From positions 35,815 to 99,814 of the forward strand of contig NZ_LZMC01000102.1 of the NCBI RefSeq assembly GCF_001668615.1: a DNA stretch of 64,000 nucleotides, read 5' to 3'. The notes beneath the pieces were generated by a model, which saw nothing but the letters and a program-made list of their open reading frames with translations, was not told the origin of the DNA and did no database searches. Positions 1-8,278 of the stretch are shown piece by piece. The position numbers and the translations under genes were made by a program. The first letter of the stretch is position 1. Each line of letters starts with the position of its first letter. The DNA is from Mycobacterium sp. 1274761.0. Its GTDB lineage: Bacteria > Actinomycetota > Actinomycetes > Mycobacteriales > Mycobacteriaceae.

Positions 1-852
1 GCCCACGCCGTGGACACCAACGCCGAGGACATCTGCCGTCTGCTCGCGTCCGGCACCAGTGTCATCACCACCACCTCCTATAACCACCTGCCCACCTATG
101 GCGCCGAGACCGAAGCCGCCTTCGCCGAGGCCTGCAGGGTCGGCGGGTCGCGGTTTCATGCCGCGGGCGAGAATCCAGGCTTCATGTTCGAGCGTCTCGT
201 CGCGACCGTGACGGCACTGTCCAAGACGATCGACCGCATCGACCTCTACGAGGCCACCGACGTGTCCGCCGTCGACAGTCGGCCGATGCTCGTCGATCTC
301 ATGGGCATGGGCCGTCCACCCGAAGACGTCAGCGCCAACTCCCCCATCATCAAGAAACTCGACCTGGCCTACCGGCAGGCGCTCAACGCAACTGCCGACG
401 TTCTCGGCATCACGCTCTCGCATGTCGACGTGACCGTCGACGCCACCACGCTGCCTCACGACATCAAGGTGCGTGCAGGCACCATCGAAGCGGGAACTGT
501 GGTGGGACAGCGGTTCTCGTGGGTAGGTCATTGGGCCGGCCGGCCTCTCCTGGCGATACACGAAGAGTGGGTGCTCACCCGCGATCTCCCCCAATGGGGA
601 CTGACACCGCTGGCACCGGGCGAGAAGGCCCCGTTAATCCGTGCGGTCATCAAAGGCAAGCCGAGTTTCGAGTTGCAGCTCGACGTCGGATGGGACGAAA
701 AGCCGGCCGACGGCACGCATGCCGAGCCGGGACATCTGATGATCGCGATGAGCGCCGTGCGGGCCATCCCGGACGTGCTGGCCGCCCCGCCGGGCATCGT
801 GTCGGCTCCTGTGTTCGGTGCGATCCAGCTAGCCGGGACCGGCAGGGGGTGA
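1..852 (+). CDS. DapB-like NAD(P)H-dependent dehydrogenase, 5' truncated
   Basis: The frame is open from base 1, so the true start and the N-terminal part of the nucleotide-binding fold lie outside the window. What remains resembles the dihydrodipicolinate-reductase-like amine dehydrogenases common in mycobacteria: the segment TTTSYNHLPTYG, a central helical part and a C-terminal beta-sheet dimerisation region ending in FGAIQLAGTGRG. These relatives lie outside the lysine pathway and their substrates are mostly unknown. The stop overlaps the 3' end of the convergent binding-protein gene by 24 bases. The family assignment is fair; the substrate cannot be read. Confidence 0.6.
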   Translation, partial: AHAVDTNAEDICRLLASGTSVITTTSYNHLPTYGAETEAAFAEACRVGGSRFHAAGENPGFMFERLVATVTALSKTIDRIDLYEATDVSAVDSRPMLVDLMGMGRPPEDVSANSPIIKKLDLAYRQALNATADVLGITLSHVDVTVDATTLPHDIKVRAGTIEAGTVVGQRFSWVGHWAGRPLLAIHEEWVLTRDLPQWGLTPLAPGEKAPLIRAVIKGKPSFELQLDVGWDEKPADGTHAEPGHLMIAMSAVRAIPDVLAAPPGIVSAPVFGAIQLAGTGRG

Positions 853-1983
853 GCCCACCGCGCGCGACAGGTTCTCGCTCGGTGCGGCGTGGAAAACGTG
901 GGCCGAGCCGTCGGGAAGGACTCGACGGGCAATCAAATAGTCCGACCCGAGCCAGCCCTGCCGGATGAAGCGGCCGAACCGCAGGAATGTTCCTGGAGCG
1001 CCGCTGGCGGACGGGACCAGCTTCACCTGCTCGATGCCGGACCTCACCCCTTCGCCGGTCAATGGCCGAGCCGCCGCGAGGCCGCGGACGATGACCGTTG
1101 CGACGTCATGGGCCAGCCCCGGCATCGAGTGTCCCGGCCGGCGGCCGTAGCGAGCCTCGAACCTGTCGAGGAACGCTTGCCCAACCTCGTTGCGTTCGTC
1201 GTAGCTGTCCAGCCCGATCCATCCGCGCAGATGGCGCATCCACTCGGCGCTGATGTGCGCCATCTCGAACGCGGTGGTGGTGTAGCGGGGCGGATCCCAG
1301 TCGGCAGCCTGCAGAGCATCCGAGAATCCCCATAGACCATGCCCGAAACCGACGTGGACCAATGCATCGGGCTCGGCGGCGCGGAGCGCCTTGACTGCCT
1401 CGGCCTTGTCGGCTTCCACCTGGGGAATTGCAACTGTGGCAACGATGGTCAAACCAGCGGCGGAATAGGCCTTTTCGGCGAACGACAGATACTCCTTGCC
1501 GATCAACGACGCCTCGTAAGCGATGGCGATCCGTGAGTGGCCGTCCCCGAGCATCACCGCCGCAAGCATTACCGGCTCCTCGGGCATAGAGCCGTTGTTC
1601 AGTGCGAACGTCCACTCGCCCAGCGCGCCCTCGGAGCCGGAAAGAATGATATTGGGAACCTTGGCCACCCGTTCGGCGTGCGATGTCAGAGGGACCGCGT
1701 TGTCCGAGACGTACGGCCCGAAGATGGCCAGACAGCCTTCGGCGACTAGCTCGTCGTAGCCGCGCTCGACGGCTTGGTAAGTGCCATTGGGCAACCCGAT
1801 CACGTGGCGTTCGATCAGCTCGATCGGCCGATCGACAAGGCCGGAGCCGACCGCCTCGTCAAACACCAGCCGCAGGGTATCCAGCGTGTCGTTGTCGGTG
1901 CCCTGCTGCGTCGGATAGTCGTTGAGCAGGCCGACTTTCAGCGGCGCCACCGACCCGTATGCGCGGGCCTCATCGTCTGCCAT
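829..1983 (-). CDS. Branched-chain-type periplasmic binding-protein fold, orphan and possibly cytosolic
   Basis: About 384 residues with the type I binding-protein fold (Peripla_BP_6, LivJ-like). It opens with LKVGLLNDYPTQQGTDND and continues with alternating Rossmann-like lobes (FGPYVSDNAVPLT, HVGFGHGLWGF). No permease or ATPase gene is adjacent. The ATG chosen is the last one before the conserved fold and leaves no signal peptide. An in-frame ATG at 2025 would add a hydrophobic stretch, but it shares its CATG with the start codon of the divergent TetR gene. It may be a ligand-binding sensor rather than a transporter part; this is inference. The divergent TetR gene 41 bp away probably controls it. 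Confidence 0.6.
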   Translation of the reverse strand: MADDEARAYGSVAPLKVGLLNDYPTQQGTDNDTLDTLRLVFDEAVGSGLVDRPIELIERHVIGLPNGTYQAVERGYDELVAEGCLAIFGPYVSDNAVPLTSHAERVAKVPNIILSGSEGALGEWTFALNNGSMPEEPVMLAAVMLGDGHSRIAIAYEASLIGKEYLSFAEKAYSAAGLTIVATVAIPQVEADKAEAVKALRAAEPDALVHVGFGHGLWGFSDALQAADWDPPRYTTTAFEMAHISAEWMRHLRGWIGLDSYDERNEVGQAFLDRFEARYGRRPGHSMPGLAHDVATVIVRGLAAARPLTGEGVRSGIEQVKLVPSASGAPGTFLRFGRFIRQGWLGSDYLIARRVLPDGSAHVFHAAPSENLSRAVGSPPAGPG

Positions 1984-2023
1984 ACCCGCAACATACAACA
2001 TGCAGGTTGCTAGGATGACCGCC

Positions 2024-2656
2024 ATGGCGAAGCGCGGCGGCACGGATGTGGAACGACGGGCCCGTGGCGACCGGACGCGACGCAACCTCATCGACGCCGG
2101 CCGCGCCCTGTTCGTCGAGAAGGGCTACTACAACACGAGCATCGGCGAACTCGTGAGCACCTCGGGCGTAGGCACCCGAGGGGCGTTCTACCACCACTTC
2201 AAGGACAAATCGGAACTCTTTCGTGCGGTGTTCGAGGAGGTCGAGCGGGACCTGACATTGCGCTCACTGGCTTCGCCCCCGCGCGGCGCCGACTCATGGG
2301 AACGGCTGTCGGCGGGCCTGCACGGTTTCCTCGAGTCCGCACTGGAACCGGAGGTCCAACGGGTGATGCTGCTCGACGGCCCGGTGGTCCTCGGCTGGCA
2401 GACGCTGCGCGCGATCCAAGAGGACAACAGCATCGCCCTGATCAACGAGATGGTTCGCGAAGCCATCGCCGAAGGCGCCATCGAGGACCAACCCGTCGGA
2501 GAGTTGACCCACATGGTCGTCGCTGCGCTCGAGGAAGGCGCACTGCTGGTAGCACACGCGGCACAGCCCGCTCGAGCACGCAAGCGGGCCGCAACGGTCC
2601 TCGACCGCCTCCTGTTGAGCTTTGCGGTCGAGCCGCGGAAGGTATTGCGGCGTTGA
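2024..2656 (+). CDS. TetR/AcrR family transcriptional regulator
   Basis: 210 residues. The N-terminal DNA-binding domain is typical: RRNLIDAGRALFVEKGYYN, then the helix-turn-helix around GELVSTSGVGTRGAFYHHF and KDKSELFRAV. The C-terminal half is a variable helical ligand domain. An in-frame ATG nine bases upstream is an alternative start. It diverges from the orphan binding-protein gene and precedes the SDR/ALDH/ADH row in the same direction, so it probably senses a substrate of that pathway. The 41-bp gap to the divergent gene holds a weak inverted repeat, GCAAC (1988-1992) and GTTGC (2006-2010), which could be part of its operator. Confidence 0.85.
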   Translation: MAKRGGTDVERRARGDRTRRNLIDAGRALFVEKGYYNTSIGELVSTSGVGTRGAFYHHFKDKSELFRAVFEEVERDLTLRSLASPPRGADSWERLSAGLHGFLESALEPEVQRVMLLDGPVVLGWQTLRAIQEDNSIALINEMVREAIAEGAIEDQPVGELTHMVVAALEEGALLVAHAAQPARARKRAATVLDRLLLSFAVEPRKVLRR

Positions 2657-2741
2657 CGGAAATGCTCGTTATCGCCTATCGCATATAGTCACTCTCGTGG
2701 GCTGATAATGTTCCTCTCGATCCACGTTTGTAGGGAGACCC

Positions 2742-3530
2742 ATGTCTGACAGGCCCGCCATGCGAGTCGCCATCGTCGGAGCTTCAGCAGGACTGGGCCG
2801 ATGTATCGGCATTGGCCTGGCACAACGGGGCGCCCAGGTCGCGCTGCTAGCGAGGCGTTACGACCGCCTTGTGGACGCCGCGAAGGAGGCGGGCAACGGC
2901 GCGGTGGCCGTCGCGTGCGATGTCACGGCGGTCGAGACGTGTCAGAAGGCGATGGCGGAAGTCGTCGGCGCACTCGGCGGTCTCGACGCGCTCGTCTACA
3001 CGACCGGTATGGGCGTGCTGGCTCCCCTGAGCGACGTGACACCCGAACAATGGGCGCAGTTGTTCGCCACCAACGTCACCGGTGCATCGCTCGTCACCGC
3101 TGCCGCAGCACCGCATCTTGCCGAATCGGCCGGGTCTGCGGTCTACCTGTCGTCGCTCAGCGCTTCCTACAGCACACCGTGGCCGTTCCTCGGGTCCTAT
3201 GCGGTCACCAAAGCCGCGCTGGACAAGCTGGTCGAGGCGTGGCGCGTCGAGCACCCGAACATCGGGTTCACCCGCCTTGCGGTCGGCGACAGCCTCGGCG
3301 GCACCGGCGACTCGCAGACCGAGTTCAACAAGGGCTGGGACCCCGACGCTCTGGAAAAGGCCATCAGATTCTGGATGGAGAACAAATACATGCAGGGCGG
3401 CCTCATCGACGTCGACAACCTCGTCGATGCCGTCGACAACGTCCTCCGTTGTGGCAGTAGCAGTTTCATTCCCCAGATAACCCTGGCGCCACGCGCCTCC
3501 GACGCGGTTAAGGAACTTCGTCAATGGTGA
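2742..3530 (+). CDS. Short-chain dehydrogenase/reductase
   Basis: 262 residues with a Rossmann fold. The dinucleotide motif is VGASAGLG rather than TGxxxGxG. The NNAG position is YTTG and the catalytic segment reads YLSSLS then YAVTK. A ribosome-binding site (AGGGAGA) lies about five bases before the ATG. The stop codon overlaps the ATG of the aldehyde dehydrogenase gene (ATGGTGA), so the two are translationally coupled. With the following ALDH and zinc ADH it forms an alcohol/aldehyde oxidation set. It belongs to the same unusual subfamily as the SDR at 24906-25664; both share (S/A)WRxEHP after the active site. The substrate is unknown. Confidence 0.85.
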   Translation: MSDRPAMRVAIVGASAGLGRCIGIGLAQRGAQVALLARRYDRLVDAAKEAGNGAVAVACDVTAVETCQKAMAEVVGALGGLDALVYTTGMGVLAPLSDVTPEQWAQLFATNVTGASLVTAAAAPHLAESAGSAVYLSSLSASYSTPWPFLGSYAVTKAALDKLVEAWRVEHPNIGFTRLAVGDSLGGTGDSQTEFNKGWDPDALEKAIRFWMENKYMQGGLIDVDNLVDAVDNVLRCGSSSFIPQITLAPRASDAVKELRQW

Positions 3531-4996
3531 AACACGAATCCCGCATGTTCATCGACGGCAAGCTCGTCGAATCCGAAACCGGTCGACAGTTCGACAACAT
3601 CAATCCGGCGACCGAGGAGGTGCTCGGCGGTACTGCTGACGGGACGCGCGCCGATATGGAGCGTGCGGTGGCGGCTGCGCGGCACGCCTTCGATACCACC
3701 GACTGGTCGCGCGACGGCGAGGCGAGAGCGTCGGGTCTGCGACAGCTTCAAACAGCCCTGGAAGCGGAAAAGGAAGCCATTCGCGCGGAGTTGATCGCAG
3801 AGGTCGGCTGCCCGCTGCTGAGCACCTTCGGACCACAGCTCGACGTGCCGTTGAAAGAGGCACTGAGCTGGCCAGCCGATATGGTCAGCCAGTTCCCCTG
3901 GAAGCGAACACTTCCCGACAAGGATGCGTTCGGCATGGGAACCCCCGCAACGCGGGAAGTCTGGAAAGAGCCGGTCGGCGTCGTTGGGGTGGTGACGCCA
4001 TGGAACTTCCCTCTCGAGATCATCCTCAACAAGATCGGGCCCATCCTCGCGATGGGCAACACGATGGTGCTGAAGCCCGCCCCCGACACGCCGTGGAATG
4101 CGACCCGCATTGGCCGCATCATCGCTGAGCAGACTGATATCCCGCCGGGCGTGATCAACATCGTCACATCGTCGGATCATCTTGTTGGAGAGGTACTGTC
4201 GACCTCGCCACTCGTCGACATGGTGGCGTTCACCGGCTCGACGGCAACCGGACGGCGCATCATGAAAGCCGCCGCCGACACCGTCAAACAAACCTTCCTC
4301 GAACTCGGCGGCAAGTCGGTCTACCTAGTGCTCGACGACGACGGCGACATCAGCGCACCGATCGGTGGCAGCGCGTTCATCTCAATGCACGCGGGGCAAG
4401 GCTGCGCGATGCCGACCCGGCTGCTGGTGCCGAACTCCCGCTATGCCGAGGCAGTCGAGATCGTCACGACTGCAATGGAAAAGAACTCCTACGGCGACCC
4501 GACCGACCCCTCGGTACTGCAGGGACCGCAGGTGTCGAAGCGGCAGCAGGACCGCGTCATGGGTTATATCGAGAAGGGTAAGGCCGAAGGTGCACGCTTG
4601 GTGACCGGTGGCGGCATCCCCAAGCATCTTCCGAAGGGCTTCTTCGTCGAGCCGACCGTCTTCGCCGACGTGGACAACCGTATGACGATTGCTCAGGAGG
4701 AGATTTTCGGACCGGTGTTGTCGGTCATCGGATTCGACGACGACGACGATGCGGTGCGCATCGCCAACGACTCCATCTACGGGCTGTCGGGCGTCGTGTT
4801 CGCCAACGACCTCGAGCGCGCCAAATCCGTAGCGAGTCGCATCCGGACCGGGACGCTCGGCATCAACGGCGGCCTGTGGTACGGCGCTGACGCCCCCTTC
4901 GGTGGTTACAAGCAGTCCGGCGTCGGCAGGCAGTGCGGCATCGAAGGGCTCGAGATCTTCACCGAGACAAAAACGGTCGGCTGGCCGGCGTCCTAA
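3524..4996 (+). CDS. NAD(P)-dependent aldehyde dehydrogenase
   Basis: 490 residues, full length for the ALDH superfamily. Visible landmarks are VTPWNFPLEI with the cofactor-binding segment after it, FTGSTATGRRIM, the general base in LELGGKS (about residue 255), and the nucleophilic cysteine in GQGCAMPTR (about residue 290). EEIFGPVL and the C-terminal FGGYKQSGVGRQ are also typical. It oxidises an aldehyde to the acid. It starts inside the stop codon of the SDR and is followed 20 bases later by the zinc alcohol dehydrogenase, which suggests sequential alcohol to aldehyde to acid oxidation by one operon. The substrate is unknown. Confidence 0.92.
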   Translation: MVKHESRMFIDGKLVESETGRQFDNINPATEEVLGGTADGTRADMERAVAAARHAFDTTDWSRDGEARASGLRQLQTALEAEKEAIRAELIAEVGCPLLSTFGPQLDVPLKEALSWPADMVSQFPWKRTLPDKDAFGMGTPATREVWKEPVGVVGVVTPWNFPLEIILNKIGPILAMGNTMVLKPAPDTPWNATRIGRIIAEQTDIPPGVINIVTSSDHLVGEVLSTSPLVDMVAFTGSTATGRRIMKAAADTVKQTFLELGGKSVYLVLDDDGDISAPIGGSAFISMHAGQGCAMPTRLLVPNSRYAEAVEIVTTAMEKNSYGDPTDPSVLQGPQVSKRQQDRVMGYIEKGKAEGARLVTGGGIPKHLPKGFFVEPTVFADVDNRMTIAQEEIFGPVLSVIGFDDDDDAVRIANDSIYGLSGVVFANDLERAKSVASRIRTGTLGINGGLWYGADAPFGGYKQSGVGRQCGIEGLEIFTETKTVGWPAS

Positions 4997-5015
4997 GCCC
5001 AGCAAGGAGTATGTG

Positions 5016-6179
5016 ATGAAGTCCAAGGCAGCAGTCCTGCGGGGCGTCGGCGTGGATTGGGAAGTCACCGAGGTCGATCTCGACCCACCGCGGGCGGGCG
5101 AGGTATTGGTCAAGATGTCTTTCGCGGGCGTCTGCCATTCCGACGAACACTTCTACACCGGCGACAGCGTTCCGAGCAAGGACATGGAGGAGTTGATGCG
5201 GGCCTCCGGCGTGCCGGTACCCGAATGGTTCCCCATGCTCGGCGGGCATGAGGGCTCCGGCGTCGTCGAAGAGGTCGGCCCGGAAGTGCACACCCTCAAG
5301 CCCGGCGACCACGTCGCCATCTCGTTCTTCCCCGCATGCGGTAACTGCCGGTTCTGCGCTACCGGGCACACCTACCTATGCGATGTGGGCGCGAACATCT
5401 ACGACAAGGCCATGACAACAGACGGCACGAGGCGTCGGCACCTCGGTGACCAGGACTTGATGGCGATGATGCAAGTCGGCACTTTCTCCGAGTTCGTCGT
5501 CGCCTCCGAACGGTCACTCGTCAAGGTCAATGAATGGATCCCGCTCGAAGTTGCTTCGCTCGTATCCTGCGGGGTGACAACGGGTTTCGGATCAGGATCA
5601 GTTGCCGCCGGAACTGAACCGGGTGACACCGTCGTCGTCGTCGGGGTGGGCGGCATCGGGATGAACGCCGTGCAGGGTGCGAAGATCGCCGGAGCCAAGC
5701 ACATCGTCGCGGTCGATCCGAATGAGTTCAAACGGCAGATCGCACCGACCTTCGGGGCCACGCATACGGCGGCGGAGGCGGCCGCCGCGATTGAGCTCGT
5801 GAAGGAAATCACCTGGGGCGTGATGGCCGACCGGGTGGTGCTCACCCCCGGAGTTGTGCCGCCTGACCTCGTCCTGATTGCAATGATGCTGCTGCGCAAG
5901 GGCGGCACCTGCGTGCTGACCGGCATGGCGAAGGTAGCCGATTTAATGGTGCCGATGAGCCTTCCCGACATGGTCAGCTCATGTAAGACACTCAAGGGCG
6001 TGCTCTACGGAGGAATGAACCCGCGAGATGCGATGCCCAAGTTGTTATCGATGTACGAAGCGGGCACCATCAAGCTCGACGAACTCATCACCCAGAGGTA
6101 CAAGCTCGACGACATCAATGAAGCGATGAAGGATCTGCGGGCAGGAAAGAACATCCGCGGCGTCATTGCATTCGAGTGA
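5016..6179 (+). CDS. Zinc-dependent alcohol dehydrogenase, probably NDMA-dependent type
   Basis: 387 residues of the medium-chain zinc ADH family. The catalytic zinc ligands are visible in GVCHSDEH and GGHEGSG. The four structural-zinc cysteines lie in CGNCRFCATGHTYLC. The Rossmann motif is VVGVGGIGMNAVQGA. The long insert after TYLCDVG and the overall pattern match the nitrosodimethylaniline-dependent ADHs of mycobacteria, which hold nicotinamide cofactor tightly and are linked by genome context to mycofactocin; that link is family knowledge. The start follows an AGGAG site five bases upstream. It is the last gene of the row and is followed by a long hairpin. Confidence 0.88.
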   Translation: MKSKAAVLRGVGVDWEVTEVDLDPPRAGEVLVKMSFAGVCHSDEHFYTGDSVPSKDMEELMRASGVPVPEWFPMLGGHEGSGVVEEVGPEVHTLKPGDHVAISFFPACGNCRFCATGHTYLCDVGANIYDKAMTTDGTRRRHLGDQDLMAMMQVGTFSEFVVASERSLVKVNEWIPLEVASLVSCGVTTGFGSGSVAAGTEPGDTVVVVGVGGIGMNAVQGAKIAGAKHIVAVDPNEFKRQIAPTFGATHTAAEAAAAIELVKEITWGVMADRVVLTPGVVPPDLVLIAMMLLRKGGTCVLTGMAKVADLMVPMSLPDMVSSCKTLKGVLYGGMNPRDAMPKLLSMYEAGTIKLDELITQRYKLDDINEAMKDLRAGKNIRGVIAFE

Positions 6180-6198
6180 GGTTTGGCCTCCAATTTTC

Positions 6199-6264
6199 CT
6201 CGCGAGCAGACGCAAATGCACGCGACACGCCGTTGATATTGATGCGTTTGTGTCTGCTCGCGAG
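6199..6264. terminator. Long inverted repeat between convergent genes, probable bidirectional terminator
   Basis: Two 22-base arms, CTCGCGAGCAGACGCAAATGCA and its near complement, flank a loop of about 20 bases. The only two mismatches would be G-U pairs in RNA, so the stem is effectively complete. It sits between the converging ADH and LLM genes. Similar CGAGCAGACGCAAA elements recur in mycobacterial intergenic regions, to my recollection. There is no run of T, so if it terminates it is not a classical intrinsic terminator. Confidence 0.6.
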
Positions 6265-6270
6265 TGAGAG

Positions 6271-7125
6271 TCAGCCGGCGCTGTGCAGCTCCGCGAGCGC
6301 GTGGATCTGCTCGAGGTAGTGCTCGAGCGAGTGGTGGATGAACCTCGCGGAGACGGTCGTCGTGCCCGCCGCCTCCATCGCGGCCAGCGTCTCGCGCGTC
6401 GCGTCGGGTTGATTGACAGCGTCGAGCGGCTGATCGGCGGGCAGCACCACCTCGAAACCCGGCGGAAGCTCCCTGGCGCGCAACCACTCTGCTGCAGTTT
6501 CGAGAGAGATGCCGAAGGGACACCAGCCGTCGGCGAGGGTGACCGCGCGCCGCAACGAGCGCTTGGTGCGGCCGCCGATCCAGATCGGCATCTGCTGCTG
6601 CAGGGCGCACGGGTCGACGGTGAGGCCGCCGAACTCGTAATACTTTCCGGCGTATACCGGTTCATTGCTCGGCAGGGCGGTACGCAACGCACGCAACGCG
6701 TCGTCGGCGCGTTCGCCGCGGTCGTCGAACGGCTCACCGAGCAGGTCGAACTCCTCCTTGAGCGTGCCCACCCCGACGCCGAGAATCACCCGTCCGCCGC
6801 TGACGTGATCCAGTGTGCCGTAACGCTTGACGATCTCCAGCGGATGGTGGTAGCCGAGCACCAGCGTCATGGTCGCGAGCCGGATCTGCGTGGTGCGCGC
6901 CGACACGTATCCTAGCGTGGCCAGCGGGTCCCAGTAGCGTGAGCCGCGCCGTCCTGCTTCGTTGGACGGGACGCCGATGTGCTCGCTGCACGTCAGGTGG
7001 TGGTAGCCGAGACGGTCGGCCACCTCGGCCACGCGGCCGATCTCCTCGATGCCCGCGTCCTTCTCCCACGTCAGGGGGGCACCGGCGACGTTGGTGACAA
7101 CCGGTGTGGCGATGGCGAGTTTCAC
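6271..7125 (-). CDS. LLM-class F420-dependent oxidoreductase
   Basis: 284 residues of the luciferase-like monooxygenase fold as used by coenzyme F420 enzymes: the N-terminal strand KLAIATPVV, TCSEHIGVPS, the central RYGTLDHVSGGRVILGVGVG and PIWIGG. The GTG start shares four bases with the TauD stop (GTGA), so it is co-translated as the last gene of the Rieske operon. F420 or FMN use is inferred from the subfamily, since both occur in this fold. It could reduce or oxidise an intermediate made by the two oxygenases upstream. The substrate is unknown. Confidence 0.85.
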   Translation of the reverse strand: MKLAIATPVVTNVAGAPLTWEKDAGIEEIGRVAEVADRLGYHHLTCSEHIGVPSNEAGRRGSRYWDPLATLGYVSARTTQIRLATMTLVLGYHHPLEIVKRYGTLDHVSGGRVILGVGVGTLKEEFDLLGEPFDDRGERADDALRALRTALPSNEPVYAGKYYEFGGLTVDPCALQQQMPIWIGGRTKRSLRRAVTLADGWCPFGISLETAAEWLRARELPPGFEVVLPADQPLDAVNQPDATRETLAAMEAAGTTTVSARFIHHSLEHYLEQIHALAELHSAG

Positions 7126-7952
7126 TGCAGCGGCTCTTCGCCCGCGAGGATCGTGCGATGCATGAGACGCCCGCTGTCGACGGGATATTCGAGCACTCGG
7201 TGCATCGTGCCGGTGTTGTCCCAGATCAGTAAGTCACCGGGTTGCCACTCGTGTCGGTAGACGTATTGCGGCTGCGTCGCCCAGTCACGCAGCCGGGCGA
7301 GCAGCGCACGGCTCTCCTCCACCGGTAGTCCCTCGACGTAATCCGCCGTCGCGCCGAGAAGCAGCGACTTGCGGCCTGACCGGTGAGTCCAGACCATCGG
7401 GCACGACTTCGTCGGCGACTTCTGCCAGAACGCGATCTCCTCGTAGCTCATCTCCGGACGGACGTAATACTGCGACCGCTCCGCGCTGTGCACCACCCGC
7501 AGGTCCGCGATGAGCTGCTTGTCGCTGTCGGGCAGATCGTCGTATGCCGCATAGGTATTGCAGAATTCGGTCTCACCACCGGTGTCTGACAGCGTGATCG
7601 CGCGCAGCAGCGTCGCCAGGTTCGGATACGGCTGCAGCGACCCGTCGAAATGCCAGAACATCGAGCCCTTCAGATACTCCGCCTTCTGATTGACGTTCTT
7701 GTCGAGCGAAATCTTGTAAATGCCTTCCTGGCCTTCGTTTTCAGGGATCGCACCCAGTGTCCTTGCGATCGCGACCTGTTGAGAGTCGGTGATGTCGAGT
7801 CCGCGGAAGAAGACGACGCCGCGCTGCTCGAGGATCGAGCGGATGTTTTCGGCTTCCCGCCCGCTCAGCAGCGTGTCGACGTCGGTCCTGATCTCGCTCC
7901 CGATCCGGGGCGTGACATCGGTGACCTCAAGCTGCGCGGACCTGAGACCCAT
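7122..7952 (-). CDS. TauD/TfdA family Fe(II)/2-oxoglutarate-dependent dioxygenase
   Basis: 276 residues. The iron-binding facial triad is visible: HFD in SMFWHFDGSL and the distal His in GTMHRVLEYP. The 2-oxoglutarate-binding arginine is in LMHRTIL. This family hydroxylates or cleaves substrates such as sulfonates, phenoxyacids or nitriles with 2-oxoglutarate as co-substrate. The start is the ATG before GLRSAQLEV; longer open frames upstream lie inside the neighbouring genes. It is two bases from the end of the 107-aa gene and overlaps the LLM gene by four bases. The substrate cannot be assigned. Confidence 0.9.
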   Translation of the reverse strand: MGLRSAQLEVTDVTPRIGSEIRTDVDTLLSGREAENIRSILEQRGVVFFRGLDITDSQQVAIARTLGAIPENEGQEGIYKISLDKNVNQKAEYLKGSMFWHFDGSLQPYPNLATLLRAITLSDTGGETEFCNTYAAYDDLPDSDKQLIADLRVVHSAERSQYYVRPEMSYEEIAFWQKSPTKSCPMVWTHRSGRKSLLLGATADYVEGLPVEESRALLARLRDWATQPQYVYRHEWQPGDLLIWDNTGTMHRVLEYPVDSGRLMHRTILAGEEPLQ

Positions 7953-7954
7953 GA

Positions 7955-8278
7955 TCAACTCACCCTCGTGAGAATGGTGTTCGCCGAATGCTTCACCCGC
8001 GGCTGTTTCCACAGCTCCACCGCCAACGAAACGGTGATCAGCGAGTACAGCAGGTTGCGCAGGTTCGCGACGTCGTCGGGCAGCGGTTCGGAGTAGTCGA
8101 ACTTGTCGATATAGGCGACGGCTTCCTCGGCGACGGGGAAGACTTCGTCGTAGAACGCCTTGATCTCGTCCATCGAGCTGTTGACTCGCTTGACGTAGCG
8201 CTCGTGGCCATCCTCGATCGCCCACTCGCCGACCAGATGCTCGAGGTGCGAAAACTCTGACGGCAGAAGGGCGCTCAT
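7955..8278 (-). CDS. Unknown small acidic protein in Rieske/TauD operon
   Basis: 107 residues, acidic, predicted mostly helical, with no family I recognise. Conserved-looking parts are SEFSHLEHLVGEWAIEDGHERY, which I describe only as its N-terminal third, and a hydrophobic helix near LLYSLITVSLAVELW. There is no signal peptide. It starts by ATGA overlap with the Rieske stop and ends two bases before the TauD start, so it is a true member of the operon. It may be a small partner or dedicated subunit of the Rieske oxygenase; this is inference from position only. Confidence 0.7.
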   Translation of the reverse strand: MSALLPSEFSHLEHLVGEWAIEDGHERYVKRVNSSMDEIKAFYDEVFPVAEEAVAYIDKFDYSEPLPDDVANLRNLLYSLITVSLAVELWKQPRVKHSANTILTRVS

